Shown piece by piece: positions 52,849 through 59,965 of a DNA stretch of 64,000 nt. Both the position numbers and the translations under genes were made by a program. Where the stretch lies: assembly GCF_027853335.1 (NCBI RefSeq), contig NZ_JAFEUS010000002.1:2588514-2652513 (forward strand), in the 5' to 3' direction. The first letter of the stretch is position 1, and every line of letters starts with the position of its first letter. The notes beneath the pieces were generated by a model. That model saw only the letters and a list, made by a program, of their open reading frames with translations, made no database searches and was not told the DNA's origin. The stretch comes from Leucobacter sp. UCMA 4100 (lineage in GTDB: Bacteria; Actinomycetota; Actinomycetes; Actinomycetales; Microbacteriaceae).

Positions 52849-53082
52849 ATGACTGACCGCCTTGATGAGTATGGCCACGGAGATTCACCGGCTGCATGGA
52901 CTGCAGTGCTGATTATGCTGCTTGCATTTGCTGTGGGCACGGTTGCTTTCTTCTTCCACCAGGCTTGGCTGGTGTGGATCAGCGCCGGCGTGCTCGTGCT
53001 TGGTCTCCTGGTAGGCGTGATCATGGCTAAAGCAGGCTACGGCGTTAAGGGACCAAAGTTCGTTCCTAAGTCTCACGACTAA
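52849..53082 (+). CDS. HGxxPAAW-family small membrane protein
   Basis: 77 aa. It contains the defining motif HGDSPAAW at residues 10-17, two transmembrane helices (about 18-37 and 42-62) and a short basic tail. Such proteins are conserved in actinobacterial trp clusters, between trpE and trpC. Function unknown; the N-terminal His-Gly-x-x-Pro-Ala-Ala-Trp may sit at the membrane face. ATG with AAAGGAG upstream. trpC starts 3 nt after its stop codon. Confidence 0.88.
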   Translation: MTDRLDEYGHGDSPAAWTAVLIMLLAFAVGTVAFFFHQAWLVWISAGVLVLGLLVGVIMAKAGYGVKGPKFVPKSHD

Positions 53083-53085
53083 CCC

Positions 53086-53862
53086 GTGCTAGACGACCTG
53101 CTTCGCGGGGCGCTTGACGATGCTGCTTCGAGGGAGGCTCAGCTACCACTGAGCCACCTCGAAGCGCTTGCGTTAGAGGCCCCTGCAGCGTTGAACGCGC
53201 TCGAGTTTCTTGCTCCGGCCGATCATATGAAGGTGATTGCCGAGGTCAAGCGTGCGAGTCCTTCTCGCGGCGACCTCGCCGAGATTCCCGAGCCTCACGA
53301 ACTTGCGATGCAGTACGAGGCTGGCGGTGCGAGCACCGTGAGCGTGCTGACCGAGGGACGCAAGTTTAAGGGGTCGCTCGACGATCTGCGCAGTGTTCGC
53401 CAGCTTGTGAACATTCCTGTGCTGCGCAAAGACTTTATTGGTAACGCGTACCAGGTGTACGAGGCGAGGGCTGCTGGGGCAGACCTCGTTTTGCTCATCG
53501 TTGCGGCGCTTCCGCAATCGACGCTCGAGTCGCTGTATAAACTCATCATTGAGCTCGGGATGACACCACTCGTCGAGGCGCACTCTGACGAAGAGGTTGA
53601 CCGCGCGATTCAGCTGGGTTCCAAGCTCATTGGCGTCAACGCACGTGACCTGACGACCTTTGAGCTCGATCGCGAGCTGTTTGGTCGCGTGAGCGACGTG
53701 ATTCCGAAGGGAACCATCAAGGTTGCTGAATCGGCTGTTCGTGGCGTCGACGACGTCGAGCATTACCGCCGTGCCGGGGCTGACGTGGTGCTCGTCGGCG
53801 AGGCACTCGTGATCGAGGGCGCACCGCGCGAAGCTGTTCGCGCATTCACCCAGGTTGCCTAA
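53086..53862 (+). CDS. trpC: Indole-3-glycerol phosphate synthase
   Basis: 258 aa TIM barrel, monofunctional. It closes the indole ring. Catalytic lysines are in [12 protein letters not shown] and [21 protein letters not shown], with the glutamate in the strand [11 protein letters not shown], and [13 protein letters not shown] is present. No TrpF domain is fused. GTG start 3 nt after the HGxxPAAW gene. Confidence 0.96.
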   Translation: MLDDLLRGALDDAASREAQLPLSHLEALALEAPAALNALEFLAPADHMKVIAEVKRASPSRGDLAEIPEPHELAMQYEAGGASTVSVLTEGRKFKGSLDDLRSVRQLVNIPVLRKDFIGNAYQVYEARAAGADLVLLIVAALPQSTLESLYKLIIELGMTPLVEAHSDEEVDRAIQLGSKLIGVNARDLTTFELDRELFGRVSDVIPKGTIKVAESAVRGVDDVEHYRRAGADVVLVGEALVIEGAPREAVRAFTQVA

Positions 53863-53890
53863 CCATCAGATAACACAGATAGAGGTTTCG

Positions 53891-55117
53891 ATGACGAAGC
53901 AAGAGGGGCTCGGCCAAGCTCAGGGCCCATACTTCGGAGATTTTGGCGGTCGGTTTGTTCCCGAATCGCTCATTCAAGCGCTCGACGATCTCACGGTTGC
54001 TTGGGAAGCCGCCAAGGCTGACCCCGCCTTCCACGAAGAACTCGACGCACTACTCAAGGACTACACGGGACGGCCCTCGCCGATTACCGAGGTGCAGAAG
54101 TTCGCGGCACTCGCTGGTGGTGCGCGCATTTTCCTGAAGCGCGAAGATCTGAACCACACCGGTTCGCACAAGATCAACAACGTTCTCGGTCAGGCTCTGC
54201 TGACAAAGCGCATCGGCAAAGATCGCATCATCGCCGAGACGGGCGCGGGGCAGCACGGTGTCGCGACCGCGACGGCGGCAGCGCTGTTCGGGCTCAAATG
54301 CACCATCTACATGGGGGCGGTCGATACCGAACGCCAAGCCTTGAACGTCGCCCGGATGCGCCTGCTCGGCGCCGAGGTCATCGCGGTCCAGGCGGGCACT
54401 CGCACGCTCAAGGATGCGATTAACGAGGCATTTCGCGACTGGGTGACCAACGTCGAGACCACGAACTACGTGTTCGGCACGGTCGCGGGCCCTCACCCTT
54501 TCCCCGAGATGGTGCGCGACCTGCAACGTGTCATTGGTGTCGAGGCGCGCGAGCAGATGCTCGAGCGAACCGGCAAGCTTCCCGACGCGATCGCAGCCTG
54601 TGTGGGCGGCGGGTCAAACGCGATGGGCATCTTCCACGCCTTTCTCGACGACGAAGCGGTTGCGCTGTATGGTTTCGAAGCCGGCGGTGAGGGCGTCGAG
54701 ACCTCGAAGCACGCGGCAACACTGACGCTTGGTCGGCCCGGCGTGCTGCACGGTGCGAAGAGCTTGCTCTTGCAAGACGAAGACGGCCAAACCCTCGATT
54801 CTCACTCGATCTCGGCAGGGCTCGACTACCCGGGCATCGGCCCCGAGCATGCGTGGCTGCACTCGATTGAGCGCGCTCAGTACCAGCCCGTGACCGACGC
54901 CGAGGCGATGCAGGCGCTGCTCGACCTCTCTCGAACCGAGGGAATCATTCCCGCGATCGAGTCTTCGCACGCGCTCGCTGGCGCACTCAAACTTGCCGCG
55001 ACGATGAGCCCAGACGAGACGGTGCTCGTGAGCCTTTCGGGGCGCGGCGACAAAGACATGGAAACCGCGGGCCAGTACTTCGGCCTCTTCGATTCAGCAG
55101 GCCAGGAGGCGTCATGA
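53891..55117 (+). CDS. trpB: Tryptophan synthase beta subunit
   Basis: 408 aa. PLP enzyme that joins indole and serine. The Schiff-base lysine is in [14 protein letters not shown], the PLP phosphate loop is GGGSNAMG, and [12 protein letters not shown] is the substrate carboxylate region. ATG 53891 follows AGAGG; a longer ORF overlapping trpC adds 12 unconserved residues. ATGA overlap with trpA. Confidence 0.97.
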   Translation: MTKQEGLGQAQGPYFGDFGGRFVPESLIQALDDLTVAWEAAKADPAFHEELDALLKDYTGRPSPITEVQKFAALAGGARIFLKREDLNHTGSHKINNVLGQALLTKRIGKDRIIAETGAGQHGVATATAAALFGLKCTIYMGAVDTERQALNVARMRLLGAEVIAVQAGTRTLKDAINEAFRDWVTNVETTNYVFGTVAGPHPFPEMVRDLQRVIGVEAREQMLERTGKLPDAIAACVGGGSNAMGIFHAFLDDEAVALYGFEAGGEGVETSKHAATLTLGRPGVLHGAKSLLLQDEDGQTLDSHSISAGLDYPGIGPEHAWLHSIERAQYQPVTDAEAMQALLDLSRTEGIIPAIESSHALAGALKLAATMSPDETVLVSLSGRGDKDMETAGQYFGLFDSAGQEAS

Positions 55118-55896
55118 GCCAAGTCACGAACATGATTCGCACTCGCCGTGACGACTCGCGGGGTGCCCTCATCGGTTACCTGCCGGTCGGGTTTCCCGAT
55201 GTGGCGACAAGCATCGATGCGGCAGAGGCTCTCGTGCGCGGAGGCGTCGACATTATTGAATTCGGCCTTCCATACTCAGACCCGGGCATGGATGGTTCTG
55301 TGATTCAGGCCGCCACCGTCGAGGCACTGAAAAACGGTGTCAAGGTCGCTGACGCGTTCACCGCGATCGAAGAACTCACGAAACGCGTTGACGTTCCGGT
55401 CGTCATCATGACGTACTGGAATCTCGTCATGAGCCAGGGCGTTGAACACTTCGCCGAGCGTCTCAAGAACGCGGGTGGCGCGGGCCTCATCACTCCAGAC
55501 CTCATTCCCGACGAGGCAGCTGAGTGGATCAGCGTCTCTGATCAGTTCGAACTGGATCGCATTTTTCTCGCGGCCCCGACCTCGACCGAGCAGCGTCTTG
55601 AGCGTATTAGCGAACTGAGCCGTGGCTTTGTCTACACGGTCTCGACCATGGGCGTCACGGGTACTCGAACCGACGTCGACCATGCAGCGCGTGAGCTTGT
55701 CGGCAGGCTTCGTGACGTGGGCTGTGAGAACAGCTGCGTTGGCCTCGGCATTTCGTCGGGAGCCCAGGTGCGCGAGGTGCTTGAGTACGCCGACGGCGCC
55801 ATTGTGGGCTCTGCGCTCGTAAAGGCCCTCGCCGAGGGCGGGGTAGCGCGCGTGCAACAGGTCGCTGAAGAACTCGCGACCGGAAAACTCCGCTAG
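55114..55896 (+). CDS. trpA: Tryptophan synthase alpha subunit
   Basis: 260 aa TIM barrel that cleaves indole glycerol phosphate and channels indole to TrpB. The catalytic Glu lies in [16 protein letters not shown], and the catalytic Asp is the one in that PYSDP loop region. [13 protein letters not shown] and [14 protein letters not shown] provide phosphate binding. End of the trp gene run; lgt follows after 96 nt that contain a TAAGAT hexamer. Confidence 0.96.
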   Translation: MSQVTNMIRTRRDDSRGALIGYLPVGFPDVATSIDAAEALVRGGVDIIEFGLPYSDPGMDGSVIQAATVEALKNGVKVADAFTAIEELTKRVDVPVVIMTYWNLVMSQGVEHFAERLKNAGGAGLITPDLIPDEAAEWISVSDQFELDRIFLAAPTSTEQRLERISELSRGFVYTVSTMGVTGTRTDVDHAARELVGRLRDVGCENSCVGLGISSGAQVREVLEYADGAIVGSALVKALAEGGVARVQQVAEELATGKLR

Positions 55897-55948
55897 ACGA
55901 ACCTTGGCAGAGCCTCAACGCTCAGCCGCACACTGGTATTACGCCGTC

Positions 55949-55954
55949 TAAGAT
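55949..55954 (+). promoter_or_regulatory. Candidate -10 element for lgt
   Basis: TAAGAT at 55949-55954, 38 nt before the ATG at 55993. No clear -35. Confidence 0.4.
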
Positions 55955-55992
55955 GGTGTGAGACGTTACCGACAAGAAAGTAGGCTGCATTG

Positions 55993-56931
55993 ATGCTTTT
56001 CATGAGCATTCCGAGCCCTGACACGAACTCGTTTAACATCGGGTCTGTTCCGATTGCATACTACGCACTGTGCCTCATCGCCGGCATGGTCGTTGCTCGC
56101 ATCTGGACGGGGTCACGCCTCACCAAGCGTGGGGGAGAGCCTGGTGTCGCGCTCGACTTCACCCTCTGGGCGGTTGCGCTCGGTATCGTTGGTGCGCGCC
56201 TCTACCACGTGCTGACCCACGCGGGCGACTACTTTGGCCCCGGCAAGAACCCGATCGAGATTATTCGTATCGACCACGGCGGCATCGCAATCTTCGGTGC
56301 CTTGCTGGGCGGTGCACTCGGTATTCTCATCGCGTCACGCCTCACGGGTGTTCGCTTTTTCTCGTTCGCAGACGCGCTCGTTCCTGGCCTGCTTCTTGCT
56401 CAGGCTGTTGGCCGCCTCGGCAACTGGTTCAACCATGAGCTTTTCGGTGGCCCGACCACGCTGCCCTGGGGTCTCGAGATCGAGACGACGAACCCGGCTT
56501 TTCCCGTTGGCATGCCTGAGGGAACGCTCTTCCACCCGACCTTCCTCTATGAGATCATCTGGAACATTCTGGGCATCGTTGTGCTGCTCGCAATCGAGAA
56601 GCGCCTCGCGCCTCGCTGGGGCCAGTTCATCGCGCTCTACTTCATCTGGTACGGCATCGGCCGCGCGTGGATCGAGTCGGTGCGCGTTGACCCGAGCTAC
56701 CAGTTCTTCGGCTTCCGCACCAACGTGCTCATGGCCTTTGCGATCGTTCTGCTCGGCGTCGTACTGTACTTCGTCCAGCGCCGCAGGCACCCAGGCCTCG
56801 AAGCATCGGTGTACCTGCCCGGCCGCATGCGCAACGATGAACTCGCGCTCGTCGCAACGAACGACCCCGAAGAGTACTACCACGTGCTCGAGCACACCTC
56901 ACCAAAGCTCAACCCTCAGCCGGCCAACTAG
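55993..56931 (+). CDS. lgt: Prolipoprotein diacylglyceryl transferase
   Basis: 312 aa from ATG 55993 (TTG 55990 and ATG 56002 are alternatives). Polytopic membrane enzyme that moves diacylglycerol from phosphatidylglycerol to the lipobox cysteine. The signature AVGRLGNWFNHELFG and HPTFLYEIIWN are present, with about seven hydrophobic segments. A hydrophilic C-terminal tail of 35 residues is longer than in E. coli but common in actinobacteria. It lies between trpA and pyk, an arrangement shared with many Actinomycetota. Confidence 0.95.
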   Translation: MLFMSIPSPDTNSFNIGSVPIAYYALCLIAGMVVARIWTGSRLTKRGGEPGVALDFTLWAVALGIVGARLYHVLTHAGDYFGPGKNPIEIIRIDHGGIAIFGALLGGALGILIASRLTGVRFFSFADALVPGLLLAQAVGRLGNWFNHELFGGPTTLPWGLEIETTNPAFPVGMPEGTLFHPTFLYEIIWNILGIVVLLAIEKRLAPRWGQFIALYFIWYGIGRAWIESVRVDPSYQFFGFRTNVLMAFAIVLLGVVLYFVQRRRHPGLEASVYLPGRMRNDELALVATNDPEEYYHVLEHTSPKLNPQPAN

Positions 56932-56946
56932 GCCATTAGGAGCATC

Positions 56947-58404
56947 ATGCGTCACGCAAAGATCGTCGCCACGTGGGGCCCAGCGGTTTCAAGCTACGGC
57001 AACACCCTCACCCTCATTCAGGCTGGTGTGAACGTTGCGAGGATGAACCTCTCACACGGTGAGCACTACATTCATGAGGGCGTGTTCCGCAACATTCGCC
57101 GCGCCGAAGAAGAGGTCGGGCGACCGATCGCGATTCTCGCAGACCTGCAGGGTCCCAAAATTCGCCTCGGCAAGTTTGAAGGCGGACCATACTCGCTCGA
57201 AGAGGGCGACGAATTCGCGATCACGACGCGCGACATTGTTGGCGACGCAACGATCTGCGGCACGACGCACAAGGCGCTCCCAGGCGATGTGAGTGTCGGT
57301 GATCCGCTGCTCATTGACGACGGTAAAGTGACGTTGCGCGCGACCCGCGTGACCGAAGACACCGTGCACACGGTTGTCGAGGTGCCAGGAGACGTTTCGA
57401 ACAACAAGGGCATCAACTTGCCCGGCGTTGCAGTCAACGTTCCCGCGCTCTCTGAGAAAGACGAAGACGATCTGCGCTGGGCACTCAAGCTCGGCGTCGA
57501 CTACATTGCGCTCTCGTTTGTGCGTGACGCGAAAGACATTGAGCGTGTACACGAGATCATGGACGAGGTGGGCGTTCGCCTGCCAGTGATCGCCAAGATA
57601 GAGAAGCCGCAGGCTGTCGAGAACCTTGCAGAGATTGTCGACGCTTTCGACGGCATCATGGTTGCTCGTGGCGACCTCGGTGTTGAACTGCCCCTCGAGC
57701 AGGTTCCTGTTGTGCAAATGCAGGCGATTTCGTTGGCCCGCGAACACGCGAAGCCCGTCATCGTTGCGACCCAGGTGCTCGAGTCAATGATCGAGAACCC
57801 GAGGCCAACGCGCGCCGAGGTCTCTGACTGCGCGAATGCCGTGCTCGATGGTGCTGACGCGGTCATGCTGTCAGGAGAGACGAGTGTTGGCGCGTGGCCC
57901 ATTGAAGCGGTCTCGACCATGGCTCGCATCATCAAGTCGACCGAAGAACAGGCGCTGGAGCGCATTGAGCCGATGCGCACGCGGCCGAAGACCCAGGGTG
58001 GCGCGCTCACGCTCGCTGCGGCAGAGGTCGCGGCAACACTCGGAGCGAAGAGCATCTGCATTTTCACCGAGTCGGGCGACACGGTTCGCCGAGTCTCACG
58101 CCTGCGCACCCCGATTCCCATCTACAGCTTCGCCCCGAGCAGTTCGGTGCGCCGCCAGCTTGAGATGACGTGGGGCGCGCGAAGCTACGAGACGGCACGC
58201 GTTGCCTCGACTGACGAGATGTTCGCCCAGGTTGATGACGTGCTGCTTGAACGTGGCCTTGAGCACCTCGGCGAGACGGTCATCGTGATCGCGGGCACTC
58301 CGGCGGGTGTCGTCGGCACGACGAACACGCTGCGCATTCACCGACTGGGCGAAGCGAGCGGTCGCCTCGAGCCCGGTGCAAAGGTTGCCTCAGAAACGAA
58401 GTAA
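56947..58404 (+). CDS. pyk: Pyruvate kinase
   Basis: 485 aa. Last step of glycolysis, phosphoenolpyruvate to pyruvate. N-terminal RHAKIVATWGPAVSS, VNVARMNLSHGEH, ILADLQGPKIRLG, the catalytic-lysine region IAKIEKPQAVEN, GIMVARGDLGVELPLE and SGETSVGAWPIEAV are family motifs. The common GPATSS loop reads GPAVSS. The C-terminal effector domain is complete. AGGAG just upstream of the ATG. Confidence 0.96.
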   Translation: MRHAKIVATWGPAVSSYGNTLTLIQAGVNVARMNLSHGEHYIHEGVFRNIRRAEEEVGRPIAILADLQGPKIRLGKFEGGPYSLEEGDEFAITTRDIVGDATICGTTHKALPGDVSVGDPLLIDDGKVTLRATRVTEDTVHTVVEVPGDVSNNKGINLPGVAVNVPALSEKDEDDLRWALKLGVDYIALSFVRDAKDIERVHEIMDEVGVRLPVIAKIEKPQAVENLAEIVDAFDGIMVARGDLGVELPLEQVPVVQMQAISLAREHAKPVIVATQVLESMIENPRPTRAEVSDCANAVLDGADAVMLSGETSVGAWPIEAVSTMARIIKSTEEQALERIEPMRTRPKTQGGALTLAAAEVAATLGAKSICIFTESGDTVRRVSRLRTPIPIYSFAPSSSVRRQLEMTWGARSYETARVASTDEMFAQVDDVLLERGLEHLGETVIVIAGTPAGVVGTTNTLRIHRLGEASGRLEPGAKVASETK

Positions 58405-58418
58405 TCGCGCAACAAATT

Positions 58419-58447
58419 TTTACGGAGGGGCTGCCGTAGGGTAGTGT
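58419..58447 (+). promoter_or_regulatory. Promoter of tRNA-Leu
   Basis: TTTACG (58419-58424) and TAGTGT (58442-58447) are separated by 17 bp. The tRNA begins 24 nt after the -10. Confidence 0.5.
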
Positions 58448-58471
58448 TACTTCGTGGCCGAAAGGCCGAAT

Positions 58472-58556
58472 GCCGGATTGGCGGAATCGGTAGACGCGGC
58501 GCACTCAAAATGCGTTGTCGAAAGACGTGTGGGTTCGAGTCCCACATCCGGTACCA
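58472..58556 (+). tRNA. tRNA-Leu (CAA anticodon)
   Basis: 85 nt including an encoded CCA end (58554-58556). Acceptor stem GCCGGAT pairs with ATCCGGT (first pair G-U). Anticodon loop CTCAAAA with anticodon CAA at 58506-58508 reads UUG codons. The long variable arm TGTCGAAAGACGT identifies it as class II, and the T arm GTGGGTTCGAGTCCCAC is canonical. A terminator follows 5 nt downstream. Confidence 0.95.
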
Positions 58557-58560
58557 AACA

Positions 58561-58598
58561 CGAGGGGCCCTCTCGCTTGATTGCGGGAGGGCCCTTCG
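58561..58598 (+). terminator. Terminator after tRNA-Leu
   Basis: A 16-bp stem with two G-U pairs, arms 58561-58576 and 58583-58598, core GGGCCCTC. No T tract follows. Confidence 0.75.
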
Positions 58599-58789
58599 TG
58601 CACTCTGCGAAAAGCCGTGGCGGATCGATCGCGATTGCCGTGACAACATCGCTCTAGCGGGGAGCGGAAACCCGCAAACGAAAGAACGGCGTTCATTTTT
58701 TCCACAGTGGTCGGCCAGAATGGAGCATTCTCGCAAAAAAACTTCACGGAGCTGTGAGGAATCAGCATGGAGTTTTCACGTTTGTGGCG

Positions 58790-58795
58790 TACGCT
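58790..58795 (+). promoter_or_regulatory. -10 element of the ANTAR regulator gene, leaderless arrangement
   Basis: TACGCT is followed by exactly 6 nt and the GTG at 58802; there is no ribosome site. Confidence 0.55.
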
Positions 58796-58801
58796 AGTGG
58801 T

Positions 58802-59413
58802 GTGACTGACGAAGAAATTACCCCTAGTACCAAACGCCGCGTTGTCGTGGCCGAAGACGAGTCTCTCATCCGCATGGACATTGTTGAGACCCTTCGCGAC
58901 AACGATTTCGACGTTGTCGGCGAAGCCGGCGACGGTGAACGTGCTGTTGAGCTGGTGCGCGAGCTTGAGCCCGACCTTGTTGTCATGGACATCAAGATGC
59001 CGAAGCTTGACGGTATCTCTGCGGCAGAAGAGATCAACAAAGAGCACCTCGCTCCCGTTGTTCTCCTGACTGCCTTCAGCCAGAAAGAGCTTGTCGAGCG
59101 TGCAACCGACGCGGGCGCCCTCGCCTACGTGGTGAAGCCCTTCACGCCTGCTGACCTGCTGCCTGCCATCGAGATCGCAATCTCGCGCTTCCAGCAGATT
59201 ACGGCGCTCGAGAACGAGGTCGCTGACCTCGCAGAGCGCTTCGAGACCCGTAAGCTCGTTGACCGTGCCAAGGGCATTCTCAACGACAAGATGGGGCTCA
59301 GTGAGCCTGAGGCGTTCCGCTGGATTCAGAAGGCGTCAATGGACCGCCGTCTGACGATGCAAGACGTCGCAAAGACCATCATCGATCAGCTGGGGGCGCA
59401 GACGAAGGCGTAA
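58802..59413 (+). CDS. ANTAR-domain response regulator (PdtaR-like)
   Basis: 203 aa. Receiver domain (about 12-125) with acidic pair ED at 18-19, phosphoacceptor Asp63 in LVVMDIKMPKLDG and the conserved Lys in YVVKPF. A short coiled coil (ITALENEVADLAERFETRKL) leads to the C-terminal ANTAR domain (about 140-200) with LVDRAKGILNDKMGLSEPEAFRWIQKASMDRRLTM, which binds dual-hexaloop RNA and causes antitermination. In mycobacteria the partner kinase PdtaS is encoded elsewhere, as seems true here. GTG 58802 preferred to a longer ORF because of the -10 six bases upstream. Confidence 0.92.
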   Translation: MTDEEITPSTKRRVVVAEDESLIRMDIVETLRDNDFDVVGEAGDGERAVELVRELEPDLVVMDIKMPKLDGISAAEEINKEHLAPVVLLTAFSQKELVERATDAGALAYVVKPFTPADLLPAIEIAISRFQQITALENEVADLAERFETRKLVDRAKGILNDKMGLSEPEAFRWIQKASMDRRLTMQDVAKTIIDQLGAQTKA

Positions 59414-59422
59414 CGCTTCGCT

Positions 59423-59455
59423 CGCTTGCGGGCCGCCAGTCGGCGCCCGCAAGCG
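59423..59455 (+). terminator. Hairpin after the ANTAR regulator gene
   Basis: An 11-bp perfect inverted repeat, CGCTTGCGGGC (59423-59433) and its complement (59445-59455), right after the stop codon. Confidence 0.65.
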
Positions 59456-59470
59456 CCTCAGCTCGATCGA

Positions 59471-59508
59471 AAAGACCTGTCCCGAACCTAGTTCGAGGGC
59501 AGGTCTTT
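59471..59508. terminator. Bidirectional terminator at the end of the PaaI-type gene
   Basis: AAAGACCTG ... CAGGTCTTT stem with inner GAAC/GTTC, flanked by A and T runs. It overlaps the last codons of the minus-strand thioesterase. Confidence 0.75.
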
Positions 59509-59922
59509 GTACATGTTCGTGATGCGAACGGTCGAGCAGCGTCGCCCGGCCTCATCGCTAATGACGATCTCATGGACGCTCAGTGAGCGGCCCACGTGAA
59601 TCGGGGTGCAGACGGCTGTCACCGATCCGCTTGTTACCGAGCCGGTGTGCGTCGCGTTGATGTCGATGCCCACGCCAACCTTGCCTTTGGGGGCGATGAG
59701 GTTCGAGTGCATCGACCCGAGGGTCTCTCCGAGCACACAGTAGGCGCCGCCGTGCAGCAGCCCGATCGGCTGGGTGTTGTCTTCGACCGGCATCGTTGCC
59801 ACGGCGCGCTCACGCGAAAACTCTTTCATGGTGATGCCCATGCGGTCGGCGAGAGCTCCGAGCCCACGTGTGCGAACGAATTCGAGACCGTCGAGGTTTT
59901 CTGCTGGCGTGTGCTGTGTCAT
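59488..59922 (-). CDS. PaaI-type hotdog thioesterase
   Basis: 144 aa, single hotdog domain. LLHGGAYCVLGETLGSMHSN holds the HGG motif and the catalytic acidic residue of the PaaI/ComA2 group, and GVGIDINATHTGSV forms the second half. It hydrolyses an aromatic or other acyl-CoA (for example in menaquinone synthesis); the substrate is unknown. ATG at 59922 with CAGGAG upstream. Its short gap to polA carries the polA -10 on the other strand. Confidence 0.9.
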   Translation of the reverse strand: MTQHTPAENLDGLEFVRTRGLGALADRMGITMKEFSRERAVATMPVEDNTQPIGLLHGGAYCVLGETLGSMHSNLIAPKGKVGVGIDINATHTGSVTSGSVTAVCTPIHVGRSLSVHEIVISDEAGRRCSTVRITNMYKDLPSN

Positions 59923-59953
59923 CTTTGCTCCTGAATGTTTCGGCGAAGACTTG

Positions 59954-59959
59954 TAGTCT
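59954..59959 (+). promoter_or_regulatory. -10 element of polA, leaderless arrangement
   Basis: TAGTCT is followed by exactly 6 nt and the GTG at 59966; the purine run between them is too close to the start to be a normal ribosome site. Confidence 0.5.
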
Positions 59960-59965
59960 TAGAGG

